Part shown: piece by piece, positions 27,114 through 37,660 of the stretch
Layout of the letters: each line of letters starts with the position of its first letter
How positions within the stretch are numbered: position 1 is the first letter of the stretch
NCBI RefSeq assembly: GCF_015554145.1
Contig: NZ_JADNHZ010000002.1
Coordinates: 105,698-169,697 of the forward strand
Direction: 5' to 3'
DNA length: 64,000 nt
From: Collinsella aerofaciens
GTDB taxonomy: Bacteria; Actinomycetota; Coriobacteriia; Coriobacteriales; Coriobacteriaceae
The notes under the pieces: generated by a model
What the model saw: the letters and a program-made list of their open reading frames with translations, nothing else
Told to the model about the DNA's origin: nothing
Database searches by the model: none
Translations under genes and position numbers: made by a program

Positions 27114-27584
27114 CTACTGAGCGGTCGCGGTCGCGTTGGCGCCCGCGGCTGCATCCTGCGAAAAGTCAAGTGTAACGCTCTCGCTGGGCTCCACCATGCC
27201 ATAAGCGCCCGCAAGGTCGCGAATGCGCGTGTCGGCGCCATAGACCGAATGCATGACCTCCAGGTCGGAGCTCTCATCGGTCGCCTTTTCGAGCGTATTG
27301 GTAAGCTCGGCGTTGCTGTTGAGCACCTGGGCCGTAACACCGGCGAGCGCCACGCGGGCGACGCCGATCGTCATGAAGATAGCCGCAATGATGCAAAACG
27401 TTTTAAGAACGCTCATGAAAACCGGGCTTACCGCCTGGTTTGCCTGACGGCCCGCGCCCGTGTAGACATCAAAGCGCGGCGTGCGCTGCTCACGGGGAGC
27501 AACGGGGGCCTGCGGCGTCTCACGATAGGCGGGCATGGCGTTCATATCATAGGCGAGTGCTGCGCTTGAAGTGTTGTAGCCCAT
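27114..27584 (-). CDS. ftsL: FtsL-like divisome protein
   Basis: 156 residues: a polar N terminus of about 55 residues, one membrane segment (about 57-82, TFCIIAAIFMTIGVARVALAG), then a short heptad-like stretch (LNSNAELTNTLEKATDESSDL) and a tail rich in Ala/Thr. Sequence similarity in FtsL is low, so the call rests on topology and position between rsmH and ftsI, exactly where ftsL sits in dcw clusters. FtsL connects FtsQ/FtsB to FtsW-FtsI activation. Confidence 0.8.
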   Translation of the reverse strand: MGYNTSSAALAYDMNAMPAYRETPQAPVAPREQRTPRFDVYTGAGRQANQAVSPVFMSVLKTFCIIAAIFMTIGVARVALAGVTAQVLNSNAELTNTLEKATDESSDLEVMHSVYGADTRIRDLAGAYGMVEPSESVTLDFSQDAAAGANATATAQ

Positions 27585-27674
27585 GATATGCCGCCTCCCA
27601 TCCCGAGTACGTTGGTAGTGTGTTTAAGCTTCGTTTATGGTGCGAGCGGGAGGTCCAATATCACGCGGTCGCGC

Positions 27675-28640
27675 CTACAGACGCTGCGCCACGCGGATTT
27701 TGGCTGATCTCGCCCGAGGGTTGCGCTCAACCTCATCAGGCTGTGCAACCAAGGGTTTGCGGGTGATGACCTTGAGTATCGGCACGTTGCCGCACACGCA
27801 CACCGGAATCTCCGGCGGACACGTGCACCCCTGGCTCATCTCCTTAAAGTGGTTCTTTACGATACGGTCCTCGAGCGAGTGATATGAGATGACGCAGATA
27901 CGTCCGCCCGGGTTGAGCCACCTGGTGGCGGCATCAAGCCCTCGTTCGAGCACATCGAGCTCGTGATTGACCTCGATGCGAATGGCCTGGAAACTTTTCT
28001 TGGCCGGGTGTCCGCCATGCCGACGAGCGGCAGCCGGGATACCCGCCTTGATGATCTCGACAAATTGGCCGGTGGTTTCGATCGGTTCTTGCTCGCGGCG
28101 GCGCACGATCTCGCGCGCGATCTGCGAGGCGAACTTCTCTTCGCCGTAGACGCGTAGAATCCGAGCGAGGTCGTGTTCGTTATAGGTGTTGATGACCTCA
28201 GCTGCGTTTAAGGTGTTATTACCCGGATCCATCCGCATGTCCAATGGGGCGTCCTCGTTATACGAAAAGCCCCTTCCAGGGATATCGAGTTGCGGTGACG
28301 AAACGCCCAAATCGAACAGGAAGCCATCGACCCCGGGCACCTCGGCCGAGCAAAGCAGCTCGTCCAAGTCGCCGAAGTTGCCCTTCAGCAGCTGGTGCGG
28401 AACGCCGGGAACCTCGCGGTCCAGACGGGCGCCAGCGGCCTCGAGGGCCATGTCGTCCTGATCGACGCCGAGCAAAAGACCCGTCTCCCCCACCTGCGCA
28501 GCCATCTTTACCGAATGGCCGGCACCGCCAAGGGTGCAATCGCAGACAACGGAGCCGCTCTTTAGCCGCAGCGACTCAAGCACTTCGCCGAGCATGACAG
28601 GTTCATGCCGATATTCTTGTGTCAAGATCCCACGCTCCAT
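27675..28640 (-). CDS. rsmH: 16S rRNA (cytosine-1402-N4)-methyltransferase RsmH
   Basis: 321 residues. It has RsmH/MraW signatures: YRHEPVMLGEVL, the SAM site CTLGGAGHS, FDLGVSSPQLD, and KKSFQAIRIEVNHEL. A cysteine cluster (CTCPPEIPVCVCG) near the C terminus is normal for the family. It methylates the ribosomal P-site cytosine. It is the second gene of the mra operon, 20 bases after mraZ. Confidence 0.97.
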   Translation of the reverse strand: MERGILTQEYRHEPVMLGEVLESLRLKSGSVVCDCTLGGAGHSVKMAAQVGETGLLLGVDQDDMALEAAGARLDREVPGVPHQLLKGNFGDLDELLCSAEVPGVDGFLFDLGVSSPQLDIPGRGFSYNEDAPLDMRMDPGNNTLNAAEVINTYNEHDLARILRVYGEEKFASQIAREIVRRREQEPIETTGQFVEIIKAGIPAAARRHGGHPAKKSFQAIRIEVNHELDVLERGLDAATRWLNPGGRICVISYHSLEDRIVKNHFKEMSQGCTCPPEIPVCVCGNVPILKVITRKPLVAQPDEVERNPRARSAKIRVAQRL

Positions 28641-28660
28641 CCGTTACCCGTGCCTTGCCC

Positions 28661-29095
28661 TTACGAGAAGAAGAGGTCCAGCAGGGCCTCATCGTCATCG
28701 TCCTCATCGGCCGCGGCGCGATCCCAAACCTCAAGGTGGTCGTAGTTGCCCACAACCGTGACCTCGCGGTCGAGGTTCGCCTGCTTGCGGAGAGACTCGG
28801 AAAGACCGATACGACCGGCGCTGTCCACGTCCATCGACGTGGTGCGCTTGTTGATCGCCCTCATGAGCTTCTGGTCATTAATGTCACGCGGGTTAAAACC
28901 CTCGTGGCCCTCACGACCCGCGAAGAGTCCTTCGACCCACTTATCGAAGGCCTCGGCAGAGAACACGTACAGAGCATCGACATCCAGGGCTTTGAACACG
29001 CGAACGTGCTCTCCAAGCTCCTCGCGAAGGGGTGCAGGCAGGGACAGACGACCTTTTGCATCGAGATTGCGCTCGTATGCACCAGTCATTCCCAT
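28661..29095 (-). CDS. mraZ: Transcriptional regulator MraZ
   Basis: 144 residues with two SpoVT-AbrB-like halves: YERNLDAKGRLSLPAPLREEL near the N terminus and the matching SAGRIGLSESLRKQA in the second half, each with the conserved D-x-K/A-G-R motif. An acidic tail follows. MraZ binds repeated TGGG boxes upstream of its own operon and controls dcw expression. Such boxes are visible at 29201-29228. ATG 29095 follows GGAGGG at five bases. Confidence 0.96.
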   Translation of the reverse strand: MGMTGAYERNLDAKGRLSLPAPLREELGEHVRVFKALDVDALYVFSAEAFDKWVEGLFAGREGHEGFNPRDINDQKLMRAINKRTTSMDVDSAGRIGLSESLRKQANLDREVTVVGNYDHLEVWDRAAADEDDDDEALLDLFFS

Positions 29096-29163
29096 GTGCG
29101 CCCTCCCCTCGGTTACTCAGATGGCACGTACGCGGGGAACCACCCCGCCTGTCGACGTCATTA

Positions 29164-29192
29164 ATAATATGGGGAACCGCCCCATTTTTCAA
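29164..29192 (-). promoter_or_regulatory. Sigma-70-type promoter of the mraZ/dcw operon
   Basis: On the minus strand TTGAAA (29187-29192) and TATTAT (29164-29169) are separated by exactly 17 bases, and the predicted start is about 60 bases before the mraZ ATG. The MraZ boxes lie immediately upstream. Confidence 0.8.
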
Positions 29193-29200
29193 CACCTTTC

Positions 29201-29228
29201 CCCACCCCGCCCCACCACTCCACCCACC
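29201..29228 (-). promoter_or_regulatory. Putative MraZ operator boxes
   Basis: Three copies of GGTGGG on the minus strand (29201-29206, 29211-29216, 29223-29228) begin 10 and 12 bases apart, close to the 10-bp periodicity of TGGG-type MraZ boxes in other bacteria. They lie just upstream of the -35 element of the mraZ promoter, consistent with autoregulation. Confidence 0.7.
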
Positions 29229-29448
29229 ATATATTGCAAAACACCCCCAATCATATGTTCGAAAACACAATATGTTGTGTTTACAGCAACGGCGGGATGC
29301 CACCTGTGGCACCCCGCCTTTCAACCTCAACCTTCAAGTTGACCTTGAGGCGATTTTTGCGTCCCTTTACATGCCGTTCACATCGCCCCCAAACTCCCCC
29401 ACCCAAGGCACATGCGGCCCGCCACCGCGACGACAAGTGGCAAAAAAT

Positions 29449-29512
29449 GGGACGGACCCCAGATTGCCCATGCGCGCGCAAAAGCACGCCGCGGCAATCT
29501 GGGGCCCGTCCC
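29449..29512 (-). terminator. Palindrome acting as xerD terminator
   Basis: Arms 29449-29468 and 29493-29512 pair over 20 bp with one mismatch, and a T run (ATTTTTTG) follows on the minus strand. It starts 34 bases past the xerD stop. Its GGGACGG ends are shared with the palindrome split by the IS at 43327/44810. A second hairpin (GGCGGG-ATGCCAC with GTGGCA-CCCCGCC, about 29291-29319) lies between it and the mraZ promoter; nothing else is recognisable in this gap. Confidence 0.75.
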
Positions 29513-29545
29513 CAAATACCTATAGATATGCAGGCCAGCGATGTG

Positions 29546-30487
29546 TTAACGATGTGCCAGCGGGTGCGCCGCCAGATAGACCTCGGTCAGTTGCGTACGA
29601 TCGACATGCGTGTAGACCTGCGTGGTCGATATATCGGCATGTCCCAAGATCTCCTGTAGCACACGGAGGTCTGCACCGCCCGCAAGCATATGGGTGGCAA
29701 AGGAGTGACGCAGCGTATGGGGATGGAGTCCCACCAGCCCCACCTGGCGCCCGTAGCGCTCACAGATGGCATGGATGCCCTGGCGCGACAGACGGCGGCC
29801 GTTCTTATTTAAAAAGACCGCCGAGGTCTCGGTTCCGTGGGCATGGGCCGCCAAGCGAGAACGCCCCTCAGTTAAATAGAGCGTCAGAGCTCGCGCCGCG
29901 CTTCCCACCAGCGGGGACAGGCGTTCCTTTGAGCCCTTACCGCGAACGAGCACAAAGCCATCGTCGATATGGATATCGCCCACATCGAGCCCCACCAACT
30001 CGCTCACACGCAAGCCGCATCCGTAGAGCACTTCCAAGATGGCATGGTCGCGCAAGCCCATCTCGCCCTCGGGGAAGTCTTGATCGAGCAGCGCCGAGAC
30101 ATCCTCCACCGATAGATACTCCGGCAAACGCTCAGCCTTTTTAGGCAGGCGCAACGCCGCCGTTGGATTTTGGGCCACAATCCCATCGCGCACCAAAAAG
30201 GCATGCAGGCCCTTCACGGCCGCAAGCGCACGCTCCACCGAGGCATCGGAATAGCCCCCATCGCGACGGTCGGCGACAAAGCCCTCCACGACCTGACGAG
30301 TCGCCTCATCAAAAGACATGATGCCCGCCCGCTCCAGATAGGCGCAGTACGTCGTCAGGTCACGACGGTAGGCCGCAATCGTGTTGCGCGCCAAACCCCG
30401 CTCGACCGCGAGGTAATCGAGATACTCCCCCGCCGCCACGGCGAGCGACGAGGGAGTAGCTTCGGTATGTTCTTTGTTCGCCGGCAC
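29546..30487 (-). CDS. xerD: Tyrosine recombinase XerD
   Basis: 313 residues. N-terminal SAM-like domain (about 14-105), then the catalytic domain with R160, K184, H257-R260, H283 and the nucleophile Y292 in TTQVYTHV. XerD resolves chromosome dimers at dif together with XerC. The GTG at 30487 is only 2 bases after pyrG's stop, so the two genes are probably coupled. The longer open frame to 30640 lies inside pyrG and is not favoured. It could in principle be a single-Xer type recombinase, but length and N terminus fit XerD. Confidence 0.88.
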   Translation of the reverse strand: MPANKEHTEATPSSLAVAAGEYLDYLAVERGLARNTIAAYRRDLTTYCAYLERAGIMSFDEATRQVVEGFVADRRDGGYSDASVERALAAVKGLHAFLVRDGIVAQNPTAALRLPKKAERLPEYLSVEDVSALLDQDFPEGEMGLRDHAILEVLYGCGLRVSELVGLDVGDIHIDDGFVLVRGKGSKERLSPLVGSAARALTLYLTEGRSRLAAHAHGTETSAVFLNKNGRRLSRQGIHAICERYGRQVGLVGLHPHTLRHSFATHMLAGGADLRVLQEILGHADISTTQVYTHVDRTQLTEVYLAAHPLAHR

Positions 30488-30489
30488 CC

Positions 30490-32157
<1,668 letters not shown>

Positions 32158-32271
32158 TTACCTGCGCTTCCCGTAGAAGTTGTCCATACACATCTTACGG
32201 GTCTTCATTGTAATACTCGCGACGCACGCCGCACGCAATTTTTCTTACGCGCAATAGCATTTCTCAATCTT

Positions 32272-32305
32272 GAAACAAAACGCCGCCCGGTTTCCCAGGC
32301 GGCGT
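32272..32305 (-). terminator. Terminator of the winged-helix gene
   Basis: ACGCCGCC (32280-32287) pairs with GGCGGCGT (32298-32305), followed on the minus strand by TTTTGTTT. Confidence 0.85.
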
Positions 32306-32329
32306 CACTATGGCAAGGGTTACATGCTG

Positions 32330-32668
32330 CTATCGATCAGCAACCTCGTCCTCAAGCATTTCTTGAACGAGCATGCCGGTACGGACGCCCTCAAGATACC
32401 ACTCACCACGTTCGGTGAGGCAAATGCCATTTGCAAGCTGACCGCCGTCGTCGCTATAACGCGAGACGACATCAATCATACCTTCGGAATCCAAGCGATC
32501 GATTGCGGCGCGGGCACGATACGGCGAAACCCCCACGCGCTCGGCAAGCGTTTTGCGCGAGAAACCATACGGCCCGCCATTGTCTTCGGTTTGCTGGTCG
32601 ATCTCCATCAACACCAGCACCTCGACACGCTTCATATCGTTGACACTCGCACGACCCTTGCCCGCCAT
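32330..32668 (-). CDS. Small winged-helix DNA-binding protein
   Basis: 112 residues. The pattern VLVLMEIDQ, then FSRKTLAERVGVSPYRARAAIDRLDSEGMI, then an LTERGEWYLEG wing region, is a MarR/PadR-like winged helix. It probably binds DNA as a dimer; targets are unknown. The ATG at 32668 has GAGGAGG five bases upstream, which decides it over the longer frame to 32722. It appears monocistronic, with its own terminator. Confidence 0.7.
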   Translation of the reverse strand: MAGKGRASVNDMKRVEVLVLMEIDQQTEDNGGPYGFSRKTLAERVGVSPYRARAAIDRLDSEGMIDVVSRYSDDGGQLANGICLTERGEWYLEGVRTGMLVQEMLEDEVADR

Positions 32669-32855
32669 AGCAGCCTCCTCAAACCGAGCACGAGCATCTA
32701 ACGCGCCGTGCGCGACCGACACACCTCACGATGGCAGGTAATATCCATCATGCGGCATCCCGCTAAGGATGAAACAGTTACGGTTATTGTATACCGCTCA
32801 AATTGTTTCTAGGCAGGTAAACAGCTATTTTTCGCCGAAATAGACGCTTTATTGA

Positions 32856-32890
32856 TCAAAAAGCCGTACCGGGCGCTAACCCGATACGGC
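32856..32890 (-). terminator. Terminator of the DUF1846 gene
   Basis: GCCGTA..CGGG and CCCG..TACGGC arms (32863-32873 with 32880-32890) are followed on the minus strand by five Ts. Confidence 0.85.
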
Positions 32891-32924
32891 CAAAATGTAA
32901 TGCAATTACCGCGGTGCTTCAAAC

Positions 32925-34406
32925 TTAGCGATGGAAGAAACCGCGGCGCTCAAACTTGGGCTCGCAGCACACGTTGATGCCCAACTTGCGCAGTACCGTC
33001 TCGTCCGTCGGCGAGATAATCACGCTAAAGAAGGCATCGCAACCGCGCAGCTGCTCCAGGCCCGAAAGGACGCGAGCGGCCGTCTCACTCGTGGCCGAGG
33101 TGATCGACAGCGCCATAAGCGTCTCGTCGGTGTGGAGGCGCGGGTTTTTGCTGCCCAGGAAATGCGTCTTGAGCTTGCTGATGGGCTCGATCGCCTCATC
33201 GCTAATGACCTCGAGCTCAAGGTCGACGCCCGAGACATGCTTGAGGGCGTTCATAATGAGCGAACTTGCGGCGCCCAGGCGCGTGGAGGTCTTACCGGTC
33301 ACCACGGAGCCATCGGGCATGACCATGGCACCCACGGGACCACCCGTCAGCTGCTCCCTGGTGAGGGCCGCCGAGCGCGCCGGTGAGTAGTTCTTATCGA
33401 TGCCGGCTTTCTTCATAATAATCTTGAGACGGTCGACTTGCTCATCGCCCACGCCGGTACGGCGCACATTTTCGACCGCGGTAAAGTAGCGGCGGACGAT
33501 CTCCATCTTGGAAGCGTCGCGGCAGGCATCGTCATCGGTGATGGCAAAACCGACCATATTGACGCCCATGTCCGTAGGGCTCTGGTAGGGGCTCTTGCCC
33601 AGGATCTTTTCCATCAGGGCACGGACTACCGGGAAGGCCTCGACGTCGCGGTTGTAGTTGACCGTGGTCTTGTTGTAGGCCTCCAGGTGGAAGGAGTCGA
33701 TGATGTTGGCGTCATCGAGGTCTGCCGTGGCGGCCTCGTAGGCAATATTGACCGGATGCGTAAGGGGCAGATTCCAAACCGGGAAGGTCTCGAATTTGGC
33801 ATAGCCGGCGGCCGTGCCATGCTTGTGCTCGTGATAGAGCTGAGACAGGCAAGTGGCGAGCTTGCCCGAGCCAGGGCCGGGCGCCGTCACGACAACGAGC
33901 GGTCGGGTGGTCTCGACAAACTCGTTCTTGCCATAGCCGTCGTCGGACACGATCAGATCGACATCGTGCGGATACCCCTCGATGGGATAGTGCAGCTTGG
34001 CGGGAATACCGAGCGCGTTCAGGCGGTTGCGGAACACATCGGCAGCGGGCTGTCCAGCGTACTGGGTGATGACCACGGCCGCGACAGCAAAGCCGTTGCC
34101 GCGGAACAGGTCAACCAGGCGCAGCACATCCTCGTCATAGGTAATGCCAAGGTCACCACGAGCCTTGTTTTTCTCGATGTGGTTCGCGTTGATCGCGATG
34201 ATAACCTCGACATCGTCGGCGATGCTTTTGAGCATGCGGAACTTGCTGTCCGGCTCAAAACCCGGTAGCACGCGGCTGGCATGATAGTCATCGAACAGCT
34301 TGCCGCCAAACTCCAAATACAGCTTGCCGCCAAACTGCGAGATGCGCTCCTTAATGTGAGCAGCCTGCAGCTCGATATACTTCGCGTTGTCGAAACCCTG
34401 GCGCAT
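32925..34406 (-). CDS. DUF1846 (UPF0371) family protein
   Basis: 493 residues. It opens with GFDNAKYIELQAAHIKERI and contains LYLEFGGKLFDDYHASRVLPG and VVTAPGPGSGKLATCLSQLYHE, segments typical of DUF1846, with a P-loop-like element. The family is widespread in Bacillota and Actinomycetota; structures exist but the reaction is not established, and a nucleotide or cofactor role is only guessed. ATG 34406 follows GGGAG at seven bases. No functional neighbour is evident. Confidence 0.85.
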   Translation of the reverse strand: MRQGFDNAKYIELQAAHIKERISQFGGKLYLEFGGKLFDDYHASRVLPGFEPDSKFRMLKSIADDVEVIIAINANHIEKNKARGDLGITYDEDVLRLVDLFRGNGFAVAAVVITQYAGQPAADVFRNRLNALGIPAKLHYPIEGYPHDVDLIVSDDGYGKNEFVETTRPLVVVTAPGPGSGKLATCLSQLYHEHKHGTAAGYAKFETFPVWNLPLTHPVNIAYEAATADLDDANIIDSFHLEAYNKTTVNYNRDVEAFPVVRALMEKILGKSPYQSPTDMGVNMVGFAITDDDACRDASKMEIVRRYFTAVENVRRTGVGDEQVDRLKIIMKKAGIDKNYSPARSAALTREQLTGGPVGAMVMPDGSVVTGKTSTRLGAASSLIMNALKHVSGVDLELEVISDEAIEPISKLKTHFLGSKNPRLHTDETLMALSITSATSETAARVLSGLEQLRGCDAFFSVIISPTDETVLRKLGINVCCEPKFERRGFFHR

Positions 34407-34513
34407 GTATGGCTCCCGTCCCGTTTCCAATTAATGTTCTAGGCGATTATAACGGAGCAGACCCTCCCCAACGCCCAAGCAATCAACTGGCACCAACCAA
34501 ACACGTCATCGAT

Positions 34514-34582
34514 AAGTTGCGGTGGAATAGTTCCCGTTTAACCCCTCAAGACGGCCAAACAGGAACGATTCCACCGCAACTT
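34514..34582. repeat. Intergenic palindrome (21-bp arms)
   Basis: 34514-34534 pairs with 34562-34582 (one mismatch in 21 bp), with a 27-nt centre. It lies upstream of the DUF1846 gene and close to the structured element at 34649-34795. Together they fill the 530-base gap between 34407 and 34936, in which no gene is visible. Confidence 0.8.
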
Positions 34583-34648
34583 CCCCTTTTTGGTTCAAAC
34601 AAACCTGGCCTTTGTATCAATAATGGAAACGTCGCAGGTGGAGCATAA

Positions 34649-34795
34649 GTCAGCGAAAGCCCGCCAGAGCGAGCAAGGTGACGTGAAAGAGGAGGGCATA
34701 GGCCTTTTGGCCATGCCCGACGATTGAACGTCAGATTGCCGCTCTGGCGGGCTTGCAGCGTCGAGCGGTTCCGGCGTTTGGTAAAACGCCGGAAC
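34649..34795. ncRNA. Candidate structured RNA / structured palindromic element, copy A
   Basis: 147 nt. P1 pairs 34659-34676 with 34736-34752 (one bulge). P2 pairs TGACGT 34679-34684 with ACGTCA 34728-34733. P3 is a variable hairpin (34694-34704 with 34709-34718), and P4 is a 3' hairpin GTTCCGGCGTTT-GGT-AAAACGCCGGAAC. Linkers are identical to copy B at 59189-59336: 34649-34658, 34667-34691 (25 nt), 34719-34738 and 34753-34766. Stem differences between copies are compensated on the opposite strand (about five pairs in P1, three in P4, nearly all of P3). Both copies lie 3' of one minus-strand gene and 5' of the next. RNA or mobile-palindrome status is inference. Confidence 0.7.
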
Positions 34796-34803
34796 ACAAG
34801 AGC

Positions 34804-34834
34804 GCCCCCTCCCGCGCACGGAACGGGAGGGGGC
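34804..34834 (-). terminator. Strong hairpin after the YfcC-family gene
   Basis: GCCCCCTCCCG (34804-34814) pairs perfectly with CGGGAGGGGGC (34824-34834). A second hairpin, CCGGTGGG with CCCACCGG, lies at about 34851-34871. Both lie downstream of the arc operon. T runs are poor, so termination is presumed from position. Confidence 0.55.
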
Positions 34835-34936
34835 TAAAGGTAGGAGTCTACCGGTGGGTTGACCCCACCGGACAGACGATGACCAGGTGATCCTCTACAG
34901 GATCGTCAAGGTTTCCGTGGGGTACCCGTTGGGTAC

Positions 34937-36415
34937 TTAGAGCAGCACGCAGGCGACGGTCAGGATGACGGCGCAGACGACGGAGAGAGCGACGATGAGC
35001 TTAAGGGCAAACTTGAGCCAGGTCGTCCACTCGATCTTGGCCAGGGCGAGACCGCCCATGATGGCGCCGGAGGTCGGGGTGAACAGGTTCACGACACCGA
35101 TGGCGGCGGAGAAGATCATGACCATGACCTCGGGCGAGAAGCCGAGCTTAACAGCCAGCGGTCCCATGATGGGCATGGAGACGGTGGCCATACCAGAGGT
35201 CGAAGGGATCAGGAAGGACAGGCCGAAGTAGACCAGGAAGCTCATGGGAGCGAAGATCACGCCGGACAGGCCAGCCAGGGCATTGGCGGCAGCGTCGAGG
35301 ACGAAGACATCGAGGCCGGTGTTAGCCATGAGGACGGAGATACCACGGGCGAGGGCGATGACGAGAACAACGGACATCATGTCGGCAGCGCCGGTGATGA
35401 AGGTGTTGACGATCTGCTTCTCGGACAGGCCACCGATGATACCGATCAGGACGGCCATGAGGAAGAACCAGGTGGAAGCCTCGTCGAAGTACCACTGGCC
35501 AATGGGCAGGCCGGTGATCAGGGCAGACCAGCCCTGGACGACGGCGTTACCGTCGGCGTCGTAGACAGCGCCGGCGTCGAAGAAGTTGGCGACGCCCTCG
35601 TTGAGGTCGGCCAGCGGAATGAAGCCGACGATCATGACGACGAAGGTGAAGGCGAAGGCGATCAGAACACCCTTCTGACGACCGGTGAGCTTGACCTCCT
35701 TGTGGACCTCGGAAGCAGCCTTGCCGTGAGCCTCTTCGGCGTCCTTGAGCTCCTGCATCGACAGGATGGTGGAACCCTTGTCAGCCTTGACCTTCTTGGC
35801 GTAGCTCATCACGAAGAAGATGGACATAGCGGTAGTGACAATCCACAGGACGGCACCGAGGCCGATGATGATGGACTGGTTGACCTCAATGCCAACGCCG
35901 GTCAGAGCGTCGACGGCAGCGCCGACGGCGAACGGGTTAACCGTGGAGCCCAGGCAGCCGCAGCCAGCGCCGAGCAGGACGGTAGCGGCACCGACCATGG
36001 GGTCGAAGCCAGCGGCCATCATGGTAGCGGCGAGCAGGGCGTAGAAGGGAACGGTCTCCTCGCACATACCATAGGTGGTACCACCGAGGGAGAAGATGAG
36101 CATCAGCACGGGAATGAGCATAATCTCGTTGCCCTTAAGCTTCTGCACCAGGACGGCGATGCCGTTGTCCAGGGCGCCGGTCTCGGTCATCATGCCGAGG
36201 AAGCCGCCCAGGATCATAACGAAGAGGCAGACGGGCAGAGCGTCAGCGAAGCCCAGGATCGGGGCGGTGCAGAAATCGCTCAGACGGGCGGCAGTAACCG
36301 CGCCACCGGACGTGCCGGAGACGATAACGGTAATCACTGCGACAATTGCCAGCAGAGCAAGAAGAATGGTGAACGATGAAGGCATACCGCGCTTTTTCTT
36401 AGCGGTCTCAGTCAT
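34937..36415 (-). CDS. YfcC-family carrier, probable ArcD-like amino-acid exchanger
   Basis: 492 residues with about twelve hydrophobic segments. GGFLGMMTETGALDNGI, LGGTTYGMCEETVPFY and FLIPSTSGMATVSMPIMGPL are typical of the YfcC/DcuC-like ion transporter superfamily. Members found beside arginine deiminase genes exchange arginine for ornithine or import arginine/citrulline. That substrate is inferred here from position directly downstream of arcA and arcB. The ATG at 36415 has GGGGGG six bases upstream; upstream in-frame ATGs at 36421 and 36439 are less well placed. Confidence 0.8.
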   Translation of the reverse strand: MTETAKKKRGMPSSFTILLALLAIVAVITVIVSGTSGGAVTAARLSDFCTAPILGFADALPVCLFVMILGGFLGMMTETGALDNGIAVLVQKLKGNEIMLIPVLMLIFSLGGTTYGMCEETVPFYALLAATMMAAGFDPMVGAATVLLGAGCGCLGSTVNPFAVGAAVDALTGVGIEVNQSIIIGLGAVLWIVTTAMSIFFVMSYAKKVKADKGSTILSMQELKDAEEAHGKAASEVHKEVKLTGRQKGVLIAFAFTFVVMIVGFIPLADLNEGVANFFDAGAVYDADGNAVVQGWSALITGLPIGQWYFDEASTWFFLMAVLIGIIGGLSEKQIVNTFITGAADMMSVVLVIALARGISVLMANTGLDVFVLDAAANALAGLSGVIFAPMSFLVYFGLSFLIPSTSGMATVSMPIMGPLAVKLGFSPEVMVMIFSAAIGVVNLFTPTSGAIMGGLALAKIEWTTWLKFALKLIVALSVVCAVILTVACVLL

Positions 36416-36559
36416 AGTCATCCCCCCTTCATAAATCATTTACTGATCTCGCCAGAAGCGGCTCTTCCGTGCCGTGCCTGCCGCTTGATGCGAGATTATT
36501 ACCAGATAAAACCGCTCGGGGTGCGCAGTAATACACCCCGAGCGAGATGCTAGATGCTC

Positions 36560-37555
36560 TTACTTGAGCGTGGCGTACATGACAGCCTTAATGGTGTGCA
36601 TGCGGTTCTCGGCCTCGTCGAAGACCTTGGAAGCGGGGCTCTCGAAGACCTCGTCGGTGACCTCCTGCTCGGTGATGCCGAACTGCTCGCACTTCTCGGC
36701 GCCAATCGTGGTGTTGGTGTCGTGGAAGCTGGGCAGGCAGTGCAGGAAGATGGCACCCGGGTTGGCCATAGCCATGACCTCGGAGGTAACGCGATACGGG
36801 GTGAGCTGAGCGATGCGCTCGGCCCAGACCTCGTCGGGCTCGCCCATGGAGACCCACACATCGGTGTAGATAACGTCGGCACCGGTGACGCCGTCCTTGA
36901 CGTCGGTGGTCAGCTTGATGGTGCAGCCGTTGGCCTCGGCGATGGGCTTGCAGGCCTCGATGACGTCGTCGGCGGGCATGCACTCCTCGGGGCCGCAGGC
37001 CACGAAGTTCATGCCGAGCTTGGAGCAGACAACCATGAGGGAGCGAGCGACATTGTTCTTGCAGTCGCCCATGAAGACGAGGGTCTTGCCCTTGATGTCG
37101 TAGTTGAAGTTCTCCTGGACGGTCAGGATGTCGGCGAGCATCTGGGTGGGGTGCCACTCGGTGGTCAGGCCGTTCCACACGGGCACGCCGGACTTGGCAG
37201 CGAGCTCCTCGACGTCGTCCTGGGCAAAGCCACGGAACTCGATGCCGTCATACATACGGCCGAGAACGCGGGCGGTGTCCTCGATGGACTCCTTCTTGCC
37301 CATCTGCGACGAACCGGGATCGAGGTAGGTGACGCCCATGCCCAGATCCATGCCGCCGACCTCGAAGGCGCAGCGGGTACGAGTGGAGGTCTTCTGGAAG
37401 AGCAGAACGATGTTCTTGCCCTCGAGATAGCGGTGCGGAACGCCAGCGCGCTTCATGTCCTTGAAGTTCTTGGAAAGCTTGAGCAGGTACTCGATCTCCT
37501 CGGTGGTGAGGTCGAGGAGCTTGAGGAAGCTACGGCCGGAGAGGTTAACACCCAT
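36560..37555 (-). CDS. arcB: Ornithine carbamoyltransferase (catabolic, ADI pathway)
   Basis: 331 residues. The carbamoyl-phosphate site is STRT (57-60), followed by the HPTQ-type loop in [12 protein letters not shown], and the ornithine-site HCLP at 272-275. In this operon it should run in the catabolic direction, converting citrulline plus phosphate into ornithine and carbamoyl phosphate. AAAGGA lies nine bases before ATG 37555. It lies between arcA and the carrier gene. A carbamate kinase gene, needed for ATP formation, is not in this window. Confidence 0.95.
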   Translation of the reverse strand: MGVNLSGRSFLKLLDLTTEEIEYLLKLSKNFKDMKRAGVPHRYLEGKNIVLLFQKTSTRTRCAFEVGGMDLGMGVTYLDPGSSQMGKKESIEDTARVLGRMYDGIEFRGFAQDDVEELAAKSGVPVWNGLTTEWHPTQMLADILTVQENFNYDIKGKTLVFMGDCKNNVARSLMVVCSKLGMNFVACGPEECMPADDVIEACKPIAEANGCTIKLTTDVKDGVTGADVIYTDVWVSMGEPDEVWAERIAQLTPYRVTSEVMAMANPGAIFLHCLPSFHDTNTTIGAEKCEQFGITEQEVTDEVFESPASKVFDEAENRMHTIKAVMYATLK

Positions 37556-37660
37556 GGTTCGAATCCTTTCGAAGAAATGAATTACATAAGTATCAGTGTT
37601 GCCCGTTTGACGGGCGAAACCGGTGCGGTTGTAGGGAGACCGCACCGGAAACGGAAAGAC

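Noticed and set aside
29329..29359. Dyad CCTCAA...TTGAGG downstream of xerD as an operator
   Set aside because: It lies far from any start codon and between terminators; no family of operators fits it clearly.
34649..34795. Element copy A as a CRISPR repeat or an IS end
   Set aside because: Only two copies, 25 kb apart, no spacers, no adjacent transposase and no target duplications.
37556..37566. GGTTCGAATCC, which resembles a tRNA T-psi-C arm
   Set aside because: It overlaps the arcB start region, contains its ribosome-site surroundings, and no cloverleaf or acceptor stem can be drawn around it.
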